Source: Brachypodium distachyon (taxonomy: Eukaryota; Streptophyta; Magnoliopsida; Poales; Poaceae). From it: a DNA stretch of 64,000 nucleotides. The stretch spans positions 14,653,501-14,717,500 of the forward strand of contig NC_016131.3 of the NCBI RefSeq assembly GCF_000005505.3, read 5' to 3'. A program made the translations under genes and the position numbers. Positions within the stretch are counted from its first letter, which is position 1, and each line of letters begins with the position of its first letter. A model generated the notes under the pieces. The model was not told where the DNA came from, made no database searches, and saw only the letters and a program-made list of their open reading frames with translations. This document shows positions 22,871-33,273 of this stretch, piece by piece.

Positions 22871-24541
22871 ATGGCGTCCGACACCGACACGCCGCGCCCT
22901 CCGGCGGGGCTCGCCCCCGCCCCCGTCCCCGCCACGAGTGCCGCGCCGCTCGCCGCCTTCGCGTCGCTCTTGGCCGCGCGCCGCTTCGGGGCGGCCAAGG
23001 CGAAGCTGCCGTCCCTCCTCACCCCGGCCCTCCTTTCCGTCCCCTTCGCGGACCTCGCCGCATCTACCCTCCCACGGGGCGCTCCCAAGCACGCCGTGGC
23101 CGCGTTCCACGACATGCTCTTACGCGCCTACGCCGACTCCGGCGCGGCCGTCCGCGCCGCCGAGGCGCTGGACGCCACCGTGTCCCGCCTCGGCCGGCTC
23201 GACCCGCGCTCCCTCACCTCCTCGCTCCTCTCGCTCCGCCGCGCCGGCCAGCTCCCCGCCGCCGCCGACCTCCTCGGGAAGGCGATCGCCTCCTGCCCCG
23301 CCTCCGTCACGCCGCTCTCGGCGTCCGTCGTCGTTGACGGCTTCTGCAAGTCCGGCAGCGTCGACGACGCCCACGGGCTGCTCGACGAATTGCCTCGCCA
23401 CGGCGTGGGGCTCAACGCGTGCTGCTATAACTCGCTGCTCGACAGCTACACGCGGCAGAGAAACGACGATGCGGTCGCGGGGTTGCTGAAGGAGATGGAG
23501 AACAGAGGCGTGGAGCCCACGGTCGGGACCTATACGATCCTTGTGGATGGTTTGTCGAGAGCCGGCGATATCAGCAAGGTTGAGGCTGTGTATGATGAGA
23601 TGAAGAGGAAGAATGTCGCGGGTGATGTCTACTTCTACAGCGCAGTCATCAACGCGTACTGTCGGGGTGGGAATGTCCGGAGGGCGTCCGAGGTGTTTGA
23701 CGAATGCGTCGGCCATGGCGTCGAGCCGAATGAGCGCACGTACGGGGCATTGATCAATGGGTTCTGCAAGATTGGGCAGATAGAGGCTGCGGAGATGCTG
23801 CTGGCGGATATGCAGTTGCGAGGGGTAGGGCATAACCAAATTGTTTTCAATACGATGATTGATGGGTACTGTCGCCATGGCATGGTGGAAAAGGCGCTTG
23901 AAATAAAGGCGGTCATGGAGAAGATGGGCATTGAGTTGGATATCTATACGTACAACACGCTCGCATGTGGGCTTTGCAGGGTCAATAGAATGGAAGATGC
24001 CAAGAAGCTATTGCATATCATGGCTGAGAAGGGAGTTGCGCCAAACTATGTCAGCTACACTACGTTGATCAGCATCCATGCCAAGGAGGGTGACATGGTA
24101 GAGGCAAGAAGGCTGTTCCGAGATATGGAAGGTAAGGGGTCAAGACCAAGTGTTGTGACCTACAATGTCATGATTGATGGGTACATCAAGAATGGGAGCA
24201 TCCGTGAGGCCGAGCGATTCAAAAAGGAGATGGAGAAGAAGGGGCTTGTCCCAGACATATACACTTACGCGGGGCTTGTTCATGGGCACTGTGTCAACGG
24301 AAAGGTGGACGTGGCACTAAGGCTGTTTGAAGAGATGAAGCACAGGGGAACCAAACCTAACGTTGTGGCATACACGGCTTTGGTATCAGGTCTGGCAAAG
24401 GAAGGGAGATCTGAGGAGGCCTTCCAGTTGTATGACGATATGTTGGCAGCTGGATTGACTCCGGATGATACTCTATATTCTGTGCTTGTCGGGAGCCTTC
24501 ACACGGATAGTAGGAAGGATCCTCTGCCAAGAACAACGTAG
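22871..24541 (+). CDS. Pentatricopeptide repeat protein, P class
   Basis: Single-exon gene of 556 residues, as usual for plant PPR genes. An Ala/Pro/Arg-rich N-terminus of about 60 residues could be an organelle-targeting sequence, although the Asp-rich start (MASDTDTPRPPAG) is not a classic transit peptide. From about residue 145 to 545 there are roughly eleven 35-residue repeats, e.g. VVDGFCKSGSVDDAHGLLDE, YNSLLDSYTRQRN, YTILVDGLSRAGD, YGALINGFCKIGQIEAAEML, FNTMIDGYCRHGMVEKAL, YNVMIDGYIKNGSIREAE. All are P-type, with no E or DYW extension. P-class PPRs bind organellar RNA one base per repeat and act in its stability, splicing or translation. The target is unknown. The start is the first ATG with the frame open to TAG 24539-24541; no damage is seen. 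Confidence 0.92.
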   Translation: MASDTDTPRPPAGLAPAPVPATSAAPLAAFASLLAARRFGAAKAKLPSLLTPALLSVPFADLAASTLPRGAPKHAVAAFHDMLLRAYADSGAAVRAAEALDATVSRLGRLDPRSLTSSLLSLRRAGQLPAAADLLGKAIASCPASVTPLSASVVVDGFCKSGSVDDAHGLLDELPRHGVGLNACCYNSLLDSYTRQRNDDAVAGLLKEMENRGVEPTVGTYTILVDGLSRAGDISKVEAVYDEMKRKNVAGDVYFYSAVINAYCRGGNVRRASEVFDECVGHGVEPNERTYGALINGFCKIGQIEAAEMLLADMQLRGVGHNQIVFNTMIDGYCRHGMVEKALEIKAVMEKMGIELDIYTYNTLACGLCRVNRMEDAKKLLHIMAEKGVAPNYVSYTTLISIHAKEGDMVEARRLFRDMEGKGSRPSVVTYNVMIDGYIKNGSIREAERFKKEMEKKGLVPDIYTYAGLVHGHCVNGKVDVALRLFEEMKHRGTKPNVVAYTALVSGLAKEGRSEEAFQLYDDMLAAGLTPDDTLYSVLVGSLHTDSRKDPLPRTT

Positions 24542-25586
24542 GGTTTGTTTGGCAGCTGTTATTAACCGATTATACCAGCAGGGGATTAACCCAGTCCTCC
24601 CTTGCACGCGTTACTGTGAACACCAAGGCTGGTCATTGCGTCGTCATCATGTCCTTGGCCAATGTGCTATGAGAGTTCGGCATTGTTGCCAGGCTGAGGC
24701 AGGAGTTTAGGAAGGCTGGTACCAACTCTGTGGTAGTGCTGCACCAGTCTGGAATACCATCACCTGGAGGAGGGGCTCATGTGAGGGCTTGGATTTTGTC
24801 GTGTTGACTGCTTAAATCATATGAGTAAATAGAAACCAACTGCCTTACTATTTTTTTCAAGGTTTTAGGGACATGTATTTAGATGTATTGAATGATTAAT
24901 GTTATCTTGACCGGGTACTGAATGAATTGGTTATGAGATGAGGTGATTGCCTAGTTTAGTCCTTGTCAAGGCCTTTTTATTTACTTCTGACAATGGAGTT
25001 CCTGAGAATGAATTGGTAATGGAACCTGAGATGACATGCTTAACTGAAGAAATATGCCACACCATTTTTACCCAAATGATGCGTGGATAGATAATGTTCT
25101 GTTTGGCAACAAAAAGATTGATTTAAAGCATGTATGGAAATATTTGTCTTAACACTGCATTTCTAAATATAAGGTATGTCCGTACACATGATTATTACAA
25201 AAAAGAAAGCAATTCTTATACTCCCTCCGTCCAACAAAAGATGTCTCAAGTTTGTCAAAATTTGGATGTATTTAGACATGGCTCAGTGTATAGATGCATT
25301 CAAATTTAGTTAAAGTTGAGACATCTTTTGTTGGACGGAGGGAGCAGTACACATGACGTCTAACCCTGACAAGATGTCGGAACACGGCACTTCAGCTTGC
25401 TGATACTGGTATAATATGTGTATTAGTACGCTTGCAAGTGTGCTGTGCAAGAGAGTTTGGCTGCTCCTGATCTAATGTATATATTTATCGAATCCATGTC
25501 AATTTATTTACCAACTTTTTGTGTGATCCACGGAACAATGCTGAAGATTCACCAGCATGAGTTTGAGTATATCAGGGGTCACAAAT
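24542..25586. other. PPR 3' region and intergenic sequence
   Basis: AT-rich 3' flank of the PPR gene, containing one complete Stowaway MITE (25221-25344). Nothing else is recognised before the terminal exon of the minus-strand coiled-coil gene. Confidence 0.45.
25221..25344. mobile_element. Stowaway MITE
   Basis: 124 bp with terminal inverted repeats CTCCCTCCGTCCAACAAAAG and the exact inverse at the right end. It follows TA on the left; the right flank is CA, so one target base has mutated. The interior (GATGTCTCAAGTTTGTC...) is shared with the copies at 33782 and 60202. Confidence 0.92.
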
Positions 25587-26741
25587 TTATGCTTGCATTG
25601 CAGTCTGTTGTTCGGTATGAGCATCATCAATCTTGAGTTCTTGGTCTTGGGTCTGCCTGGCTTGCTCTGTTTCGGCATTGCTCTGCAAGAGAAGCAAATC
25701 GTTGCAGGATCTGGTTGGACAACACTAGGTCAGTACTTTATTAGAGAATCACCACATAAATTGCTAACCTCCTCTAAATTTCTGAATGGAGTTGTGAAGC
25801 TGTCCTTCTCTTCCTGGATTGCAGACCTGATCTGATTGATATCCTTGAAGCAAATACCATAACATGATGTCAAAGGGTTCAGGGATACAAAGCCACAAGG
25901 TCAAAGGGTTGACAGAAAGAGAACTACACACCGATTTCAGGTGCTGCACTTCAGAGTTGAGCCCCTCCTTCGCCTCCAGAAGCTCCTACAGTTAACACAA
26001 TTGTCAGCACTGGACATAAGATTTCTGGTACCTCCTCTGTCTGGCTCATTGTTTCACTCGATAACACGCAGAAGAATCGCATGCCATCGCTTCAGAGAGA
26101 ATGGAGAGTTCAAGAAAACAGTATTTATCGCAGCGAAGCTGCATCAGCTGGGTTACTCACATTCTGGCATGTCTTGACCTGCGCCTCGAGATTGGAGCGC
26201 CAGGTTTGCACCTCCTGAAAAGCAGAGCCCACACCATGCTCATGCATCTGATCACCAAAACAAACAAATCCCCAACCAAGTCTACTCTCTGTGTCTGCTA
26301 AGCCAAAGTCAAACACCGCCTATGTAAATGAGTCACAGAGTTTTGCCCTTTGTATACACATACCAGTTTGAGGCTCTGGATCCTGCCCAGCAACTCCCCC
26401 TGCGACGAGGTCAGCTCCTGCAACCATCGGGCACACACATAATAATCAAGCAAACCACCAACCAAACAGAGCCAAGCAACAGATGATGTAAACACGAAAG
26501 GCGAAAGCGTGGCCTGACCTTGATGCGCTCGTCCAACGGCTGGAACCCGGATAGTCTCTGCAGATCAAGAAGAAGAGCAGCGCACCAGCACAAAAATCAA
26601 GAATCAAAATCAGACAACAAGAATCACTCTGAATTCTGGAGCCAGGCTTGGATTCCCGGCAGTCATCGAGCGTGTTACCGGGCGAGTTGATGACGACACC
26701 GGTGCCGGAGCTGGAGATGGAGCCGGGGCGGTGGCGGCCAT
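25587..26741 (-). CDS. Small coiled-coil protein of unknown function, seven exons
   Basis: Seven minus-strand exons assembled from GT-AG junctions: 26679-26741 (ATG 26741), 26519-26557, 26364-26417, 26161-26214, 25932-25985, 25769-25843 and 25587-25682 (TAA). Every exon is a multiple of three and every intron is phase 0. The product is 144 residues. An Ala/Pro/Ser-rich N-terminus (about 21 residues) is followed by a nearly continuous heptad-like helix: ELTSSQGELLGRIQSLKL, EVQTWRSNLEAQVKTCQN, ELLEAKEGLNSEVQHLKS, DINQIRSAIQEEKDSF, and a Gln/Glu-rich tail ending QQTAMQA. Three successive exons code for exactly 18 residues each. No catalytic motif, signal or membrane segment is seen. I do not recognise the family. 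Such proteins are often scaffold or complex subunits, but that is only a guess. Confidence 0.78.
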
Positions 26742-27983
26742 CTGGGAGGGGGTTTGATCGGACGCCGGTGTAGGGTTGGACTGGAAGAAGACGGGCCGGG
26801 GGCAGCGTGTTGTGGATCGAGAGCGACGCTGCTGGCTTTGTACTGCAAGCCCGAAGCCATATTTGTTGTTTCAAACGTACGTAAGCAAAGTTGTTGGGTT
26901 GTCGATGGGTTGCTGCACACACTTGCTGTCTCCCGCCTTCGAAGGCATGTCACGGAGTACGTGACAGAAAGTTCAATTCCCTCACCCTACGCTTTTCAGC
27001 CCAAGAACCCGTGATCCGCCGCTGGGAATCGTCCCAAATTAACTACAAATACGGCCGTGTTCGGCTTAGATTCGACTGACACTTGAAATCAGAAGTTGAA
27101 ACATAAACATGGCGCTTTCATGCTGGGATGGGACTGAGCATATACATAATCACGGAAAAGCTGTATGGCTTTCAGCTGGCGCAATCACGCAGCGTCCACT
27201 TGGGCACAGCCAGGCTTCCTTTTTTTTTTCTTCCCATTCCCATCTGTGGAGAATCTGTGGCGATTGAAAGGAGTTGCAAACTTGCAATGGCGCCGTTTAC
27301 CTGAATACTTGTAGGCACGTACGCCCAAGAGGGCGAGACCACCTGAATAAAACGTACCTTTCCTAGAAACCGTGTTGTCAAACTTTTAGCGTTGACCAAT
27401 ATAGCAGGAGTAGCATATATCCTAGTATAACAATACGGGCTTCGCCTGATATTTAAGAAATGAGCATTAAATCGCAGTCGACGTTTCAGAGTCTTTGGAT
27501 TAAGACCTGATGGTCATTCTCATTCTCACATCTCCCACTTGCTATCGTTGCGTTGGATTAAGATCCAATGGTTAAACATGTCGACTGATTTCTAACTTAA
27601 AAAACAGGCGACTTGTCAGTAGCAAAACAGTAACAATTTTTATGTGAGATTTGTTCATCATTCTATTTTACATAATAAAAGAGTTTCATTAATTCCCTCC
27701 TTATAAAGTACTACATACATAAGTAAGTGCATACGTATACACAGTTACATCACACACGACGCATCATCACTACTGATCTGCGCTTATTTGTATAAGCCGC
27801 ACAACCTAAGCTAGCTCGGCCAAGAGCAAAGCTAGCTGAATGCCAGCGGGCATCATTGCATCAATCATCGATATATATCGACCCGTCCATCGAGTACTTA
27901 ATTAGCAATACTATGAGAATGGCATATATAATTGATCCTCCTCTTCGTCTCTCATCATCCATATCGGCGAATTGAATGGAGTC
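26742..27983. other. Intergenic region
   Basis: The first 100-200 bp presumably hold the promoter of the minus-strand coiled-coil gene. The last part (27930-27983) is 3' flank of the FPF1-like gene. No gene, MITE or RNA is recognised between them. Confidence 0.4.
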
Positions 27984-28322
27984 TCAGACGTCGACGACCT
28001 TGAAGTGGTTGCGGTTCTTGACGACGACGTCGTACATGTGTGTGGATCGGAGCGCGGCGAAGTCCCGGGGCAGCGAGATGAGGTCGACGCCGCCGTCCCT
28101 CTTGTGGAGCTGCACGACGGCGCGGTCCTCGTAGTAGCGCTCCCACCCCAGCGTCCCCAGCCGCCTCTCCAGCGCCTCCAGCGACCTCATCGTCTCGTTC
28201 GCCGGCACGTACACCAGCGCCTTCCTCCGGTTCCCTCCTCCCGCCGCCGGCTCCTGCTCCAGCTCCATCACCCCGTCGTTCCTGAACACCCACACTCCCC
28301 CATTCGCCATTAGTTTCTCCAA
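27984..28322 (-). CDS. Flowering-promoting factor 1-like protein (FPF1/RAA1 family)
   Basis: Intronless, 112 residues, the family's usual size. Family hallmarks are clear: GGVWVFRNDGV near the N-terminus, RRKALVYVPANETMRSLEAL, LGWERYYED and a C-terminus with DLISLPRDFAALRSTHMYDV and VVKNRNHFKV. FPF1-like proteins are small cytosolic/nuclear plant proteins that influence gibberellin-dependent flowering and, in rice (RAA1), root growth; their biochemical activity is not known. Two start codons are possible: 28322 (MEKLMANGG) or, four codons later, MANGG, which matches the length of most family members better. A TATA box lies about 120 bp upstream. The gene looks intact. Confidence 0.93.
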   Translation of the reverse strand: MEKLMANGGVWVFRNDGVMELEQEPAAGGGNRRKALVYVPANETMRSLEALERRLGTLGWERYYEDRAVVQLHKRDGGVDLISLPRDFAALRSTHMYDVVVKNRNHFKVVDV

Positions 28323-28443
28323 ATCAATCCTTGATATGATCTTCGATGGAGCTAGAGCTTGCTGTTAGATAGTGTAGTGAAATGTGCTGCAGGAGGTTCT
28401 TGGCTGCCCCTGATTTGCTTCTGTTGGGAGGTATAGCCATGAG

Positions 28444-28453
28444 TTTATATATA
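28444..28453 (-). promoter_or_regulatory. TATA box of the FPF1-like gene
   Basis: On the minus strand CTATATATAAA stands about 120 bp upstream of the start codon, giving a predicted leader of roughly 90-95 nt. Confidence 0.7.
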
Positions 28454-29599
28454 GGCCGGCCGGAGATGCTTGCATGGCATGGGCACGGACGGACCGACGG
28501 CGCTTGTTCAAGTTAGTTATGCGATCGATCCATGGAAAAAAGTCAGGCAATCATGAAGAATATATAATATCTTAGCTTGTGAACGCCGTGACTTCGTAGT
28601 TTGTATGAGCATCAATCAATAAAGCTAGCCGGATGGCATTTCGCTCGGGAAGAAAGAAATAAAAGAGGAATATATAATATCTGGGGAAGAAACAGCATCG
28701 GCGGGGGTCGTTGTTGTTTAATTTGCATGGAGGGGATTTGTTGCACCAATAAGGCAAAGAGGGCGTACTAGCGAGAATGTTCCAAAAGTTTTTTATGTGT
28801 AAGAAAATTGTTCCATGTTATCCTCCCCAGCCCAGCCGGAGGAGCCCGGGGAGGAGCCCGGAGAGGAGCCCGGAGGGGCCGGCAGGGGTTCGCTGTCGCA
28901 CGAGGCTCGCCGGCTTCCCGTCGCTGCCACCCTGCCCGGCCGGCCGGCCACAGGAATTGGATGCCGATGTTCTGGGGAAGGAAAGGAAAGGAAAGGAAAG
29001 GGTGAACGAATGGGTTCAGTTTCCAGTTCGAGCAAGTGCGCGTCAACACCGGGGCCACGAGGGGGCCGCGCGTGAAAATATGCCAAATCCGACCCCCCGG
29101 GCGACGGGGACGGCCCAGATTCTTGAAAGCGGCCCGGCCCGGCCAGGGCGTGTGAACTGGCGAAAAGGTTTGCCGGCCGCCGATGCGGACTGCAGATTGC
29201 TGCTGCTGCTGGAAGCCTGGAACACACATGAACAGCACGCTGCGTGCACGTGAATTGGAAATATGCATGAATTTGGCTGCGGAGACGCATTCTTGACTTT
29301 ATTGGAAGAAGAAGTTGATGGCCCGTGGTGGGATGATAAAACACTAGTACTAATGTTCTCCACGGAAACGTAAATGTTGCTGATGTTCTTGGCAGTAAGC
29401 ATGCGTGGTCAAAAATCAGAAAAATACACTTTAATTTTCCGATGAAATAAGGCGTCCTTCTTTAGGAAATGGCAGGACGATTTTGGTTTAATTTGATCTA
29501 GGTAAAGTTACTCGTTAGTTTCCACAATTTCTAGAGATGCTCGCTATTTCTAGAGGAACCTATTACAACTATATTTCAATGTTACCAACAGACGAGCAA
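28454..29599. other. Intergenic region
   Basis: No gene is recognised. There is a short (GGAAA)n tract at about 28977-28999 and a GC-rich segment with repeated GGAGGAGCCCGG-type units at 28835-28885. Confidence 0.4.
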
Positions 29600-29670
29600 G
29601 CGCATCTGGTGTAGTGGTATCATAGTACCCTCCCACGGTACTGACCAGGGTTCGATTCCCTGGATGCGCA
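29600..29670 (+). tRNA. tRNA-Gly (anticodon CCC)
   Basis: 71 nt fold as a cloverleaf: acceptor arm GCGCATC with GATGCGC and discriminator A. The D-arm/A-box is TGGTGTAGTGG. The anticodon stem GTACC/GGTAC encloses loop CTCCCAC with anticodon CCC, so it reads GGG glycine codons. The T-arm/B-box is GGTTCGATTCC. There is no intron and no encoded CCA. A run of T (29674-29678) just after the gene is the RNA polymerase III terminator. It looks like an intact nuclear tRNA gene. Confidence 0.96.
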
Positions 29671-29672
29671 AA

Positions 29673-29955
29673 TTTTTGCTTCGTTTTTCTTTATAATCCA
29701 AAGTCATCTCTGTGCTTTGTTTTGTTTTGTACCGTGGCCGTTCATCTCCTGTCAAAACCAACAAATCAGTTGGTGATTTGCGCAATTTTTTACTTCATTT
29801 TTCATCTCCTGTCAAAACCATCAACCACAACAATCACTTGGTGCTGTGCGCAATTTTTTACTTCGCTTTTCTGTAATCCAATTGTGTTTTGTAGCCTGGC
29901 CGTTCATTTCCTGTCAAAACCATCAACCACAACAATCACTTGGTGCTGTGCTTTC
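29673..29955 (+). repeat. Tandem repeat of the tRNA 3' flank
   Basis: TTCATCTCCTGTCAAAACCA or a near copy starts at 29741, 29801 and 29903. GCGCAATTTTTTACTTC-type segments lie at about 29667, 29780 and 29848, so roughly 60-100 bp units (tRNA tail, T-run, spacer) are repeated about three times directly behind the tRNA. The units carry no complete tRNA. Confidence 0.7.
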
Positions 29956-31753
29956 TTTTTCATTCGAGATGATACATGTACTCCTTTTTCTCTAGATGAG
30001 ATGTGCTTATTCTTATCGAGGAAAAGGAGATGTGCTTATGGTATCGTCGTAGTCAATCCGAATCCTGCTAAAAAAATCCAAGCCTTCCATGCTATACATG
30101 CATAACATATCCAAAGCCTTAAAATTGCTCAGTGATGACTAAGTTCAGCATGGAACGTAGAAAAGCATCGGAGCAAGAGCAACCGTTCATATTGCAGTTG
30201 CAGAGAACATACATCACAAGAGCTTACTAACAAAATGTATTGGTTTAGCTTACATCAGAGTGTTGCAGTATTGGTTTATCTTAGTGAGATGATTTCGTAC
30301 ATCCTGGCACAGGATCTTTGGTGAATGATTGGTCGACCATACTCTGGAAGTTCAAATGATTCACCACAAGCAATTGAGTACAGCCTGATAACTACCTGAG
30401 AACCAAACTTTTCTACTAGGATACTTTGACAGAGACGAGGCTTCCGCTTTTCGGATTCCATCTTTTGCTCGCACTAGGCGGAAAAACTGCACGATCCAAC
30501 ATGGTGGAAGAACCGCACAGGTATCGCTGGGTACAGAGGAAGCACATCTTTCAGCACTGCAGACATGCCACACCTGAAAGCAGAGAAACTGTGTAAGTAG
30601 AATCACAGGGTTCAAAACAAATGTTTCATACAAAGTGCTAGAACCAGGGAAAAGAAGAAATAAAGATATATAGATGGCGTGAGTAAATCGACTTGCAGTG
30701 GGCTCACAGAACAGTTTACTGCACAATCAGTGACATATAGTCATATAAAACAGGGAGTACCAGTGCTAGATCATCCATGAACAGGCAGTTAAGATATGTA
30801 GTTTCTCATGGTGGACGGCAGCCTGTTGGTAACTGACTACAGCAGCTCAGGCCAGCCTAACAGCTTCAAAATGGTACAGTTACAGGAAATTGTGGATCTA
30901 TATATCATTACCTAAAACCTGCGGCCCAAATTCTAGTCCACTACCTCTACTCTATGACTGGGTGACTAAGCACAATAAGTTGATAATGAAAACAAGTTAC
31001 TCCCTCTGATCCTAAATTCTTGACTCAAATTTGCCCGAATATGGATGTATCTATTGTTAAAAAGTGTCTAGATACATGTAATATTTCGACAACAATTTAG
31101 GATCGGAGGGAGTACTTTGCAAGGCAGCAAACTCATGGTAACAGAATGGCCAAGTTAATCAGGTTGGGGTGTAGGAGTAGTATATGTCAACAAACAAAGA
31201 GAAAAGACCATAACAGTGACAACACTACCTATATCAAAAATGCTCAGCACTACATAAACTCTTGAAGTTCACATATTGATGAAGATTGCTGCAACAGGTA
31301 GAAACCCAAGCCTTCATATCCTAGTCAACAGGTCACAATGGCAAGCATAACCACCGATCTTTTTACAGTCGAGGTAGATAGACATTAATCAAGGTTGCCA
31401 AACAGAAGTATTGAGGGTGGTAATTTATGTGGTCCTATTGGGTATAACAGACAGAGTACTGTCAAATTGAGGTGTAACCATATAAGTAGAACAATTGCAG
31501 CCTCATAAACTACTTTGCCTGGTTGATTTCACGCAATTCTGTAAACAACATGACCTCCAAATAACCTGATACAAATACACTCTGGAGTCACAGAGAACCA
31601 ATTCGCATTGAGCCATCTCACCACCAATTAACCATTCAATACATCCAAATAATTTGGCCTAATACTTTGGACAAAATAGTGGCAATACATTTGGTTTCTA
31701 AATTCACTCATATGATCCAACCAGTCAACAACCAAGCCTCGGCCCTCCTCACC
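29956..31753. other. Intergenic sequence / possible NIP7 3' region
   Basis: AT-rich DNA downstream of the minus-strand NIP7 gene. On the minus strand, a GC-richer stretch at about 30430-30573 follows a good acceptor (CTTTCAG) and could be a 3' UTR exon, but its frame matches nothing I recognise. One Stowaway MITE lies at 31000-31112. Confidence 0.35.
31000..31112. mobile_element. Stowaway MITE
   Basis: 113 bp beginning CTCCCTCTGATCCTAAATTC and ending in the inverse (GGATCGGAGGGAG). It is flanked on both sides by TA (30998-30999, 31113-31114). Its interior differs from the 25221 group, so it belongs to a second subfamily. Confidence 0.9.
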
Positions 31754-32320
31754 TCACATGAGCTCCTCCTCCTTGCGGAGGTACTCGCCGGCGTCAGACT
31801 GGTGCAGCACGACGACGGCGTTGGTATCAGCCTTCCTGCAGTCCTGCGCGCCCCTGGCGGCGACACCGAACCCGAGCGGCACGTCGGCCATGGACATGAC
31901 GACGACGCCGTCCCCCGACTTGGTGTTCTCGGTGATCCGCGCCAGCGCGGACTTTGGGACGGAGTTGCCGAAGAGGAAGGAGCGCTCCGTGTCGGGCTTG
32001 AGCCAGACGCGGCGGCGCGCGTGGGCGGCGAGGAGGTCGAGCGCGTGGACGGTGAGGTGGAAGGCGCCGCCGTGGGTGAACTTGCCGATGGGGGTGCCGA
32101 CCCCGGCGAGGCGCGTGCGGGACACGGCAGTGGCGCGGCGGACGAGGGACTCGGAGGCGTAGTAGACGCGGTTCTTGTGGAGGCGGAGGCAGTAGCGGCC
32201 GGGTTCCGGGTCGGGCCCCTCCACCGAGGGCCGCTCCAGGAGGTGCTTCAGGTTGGGGCCGGTGAACTTGAAGAGCTTCTCGAAGACCTGCGTGGTCTCC
32301 TTCTCGTCGAGCGGCCGCAT
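31754..32320 (-). CDS. NIP7: 60S ribosome biogenesis protein NIP7 homolog (PUA domain)
   Basis: Intronless 188-residue product, close to the about 180 residues of eukaryotic NIP7. The start at 32320 gives the conserved MRPLDEKETTQVFEKLFKF; an upstream in-frame extension to 32482 is Pro-rich and unlike the family, so it was rejected. Recognisable NIP7 segments are GRYCLRLHKNRVYY, GKFTHGGAFHLTVHALD, RRRVWLKPDTERSFLFGN, ALARITENT, GVVVMSMADVPLGFGVAA and QDCRKADTNAVVVLHQSDAG. The C-terminal half is the RNA-binding PUA domain. NIP7 acts in the nucleolus in pre-60S assembly and 27S pre-rRNA processing, a housekeeping role. No damage is visible. Confidence 0.96.
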   Translation of the reverse strand: MRPLDEKETTQVFEKLFKFTGPNLKHLLERPSVEGPDPEPGRYCLRLHKNRVYYASESLVRRATAVSRTRLAGVGTPIGKFTHGGAFHLTVHALDLLAAHARRRVWLKPDTERSFLFGNSVPKSALARITENTKSGDGVVVMSMADVPLGFGVAARGAQDCRKADTNAVVVLHQSDAGEYLRKEEELM

Positions 32321-32707
32321 GGCGGAGGCGGCGGCGGAGTTCGGGGGCGGGAGCGGCGGTGGAGGTTGGGGACGGAGGCTAGGGTTTAGTTGGGTGTCTT
32401 TTTCCCGTGGTTTTATCGGGAGGGCGGGCAGTTTGATTATTGGTCGTTCGATCGGACAAATCCTACGGCTGATGGCATCCATAGCATAGCAATTGTACGG
32501 TGAGTAGTGAGGTCAGGCCGTCAGGGTGTGTGCATTCGGTTTGATTTGAATTCAAAGTTTTGTCGACTCAAATTTACTTTGGATGGATTTCAGCCAAACT
32601 GAAGCTGCGGCCTGGCACGCCGGCCGTCGAAGAAGAAGAACAACGGCGGTAATGTCTTCGGGCCGAGGACTACACATTATTTTTTTTCGAGCAATATATG
32701 CCACATA

Positions 32708-32822
32708 CTTTCTTCGTCCCATATTAAGTGTCAAAATATTACATGTATTTAGACGCTTTTTAGATATATAGATACATCCATATTTAAACAAATTTGAGAC
32801 ACTTGATATGAAACAAGAGGAG
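32708..32822. mobile_element. Stowaway MITE upstream of NIP7
   Basis: 115 bp from CTTTCTTCGTCCCATATTAA to the diverged inverse end ATATGAAACAAGAGGAG, flanked by TA at 32706-32707 and 32823-32824. It lies about 390 bp upstream of the NIP7 start codon. Confidence 0.8.
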
Positions 32823-32829
32823 TAGTTTT

Positions 32830-33011
32830 TTTTAGACAACAGATTGTTTTATTCGACGAACAACCTGGCTAGATATACGAAGACCATCCGACGAATGGCG
32901 GAACCACACACGACGTCCCACATCAGCGATGAGGAGCTTCTGGCTAACTTATGGGCATCATATCGGAGCTTCTAATCTCATGACGAAACACACACTCACT
33001 AAGACACGGGG
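32830..33011 (-). mobile_element. Short 3' retroposon fragment (minus orientation) inserted at a MITE edge
   Basis: Read on the minus strand the segment ends in AATAAAACAATCTGTTGTCT and a poly(A) run (T-run near 32826-32833). It is bounded by GGAGTAGTTTT at 32819-32829 and again at 33012-33022, which fits a target-site duplication. It has no coding content. It is probably a 5'-truncated LINE or SINE. Confidence 0.5.
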
Positions 33012-33273
33012 GGAGTAGTTTTGTTTAGAGAATATACACACCACCTCCGGCGAGCCAGGAGGCCCAGCCAGCACAAGGTGCGTGGTCCAACTAGTACCGT
33101 GGTCCAATTAGTACCTACCTGCCACTCAGCCCAGGAGCATGGCCCAACGTACTCTTTGTTTTGCCATCGCTTGCAGACTCAACCCAAAGGCCCCAAAAGT
33201 TTGGGCCAACAAGCCCCAATGCCCATGTACATATTGCTGGATTTGCTTTGTCTCTTTTTATCATGTGGGGCTA

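Noticed and set aside
26446..26922. 158-residue minus-strand open frame over exon 1 of the coiled-coil gene
   Set aside because: It reads a different frame from the spliced gene and crosses two splice donors. The seven-exon model explains the region better.
30361..30726. 121-residue minus-strand open frame with several cysteines downstream of NIP7
   Set aside because: No family resemblance, and the reading frame passes through what looks like an intron/acceptor. At most it is a 3' UTR exon.
31754..32482. Upstream in-frame extension of NIP7 to 32482
   Set aside because: It adds a Pro-rich stretch unlike any NIP7. The family's conserved MRPLDE start is at 32320.
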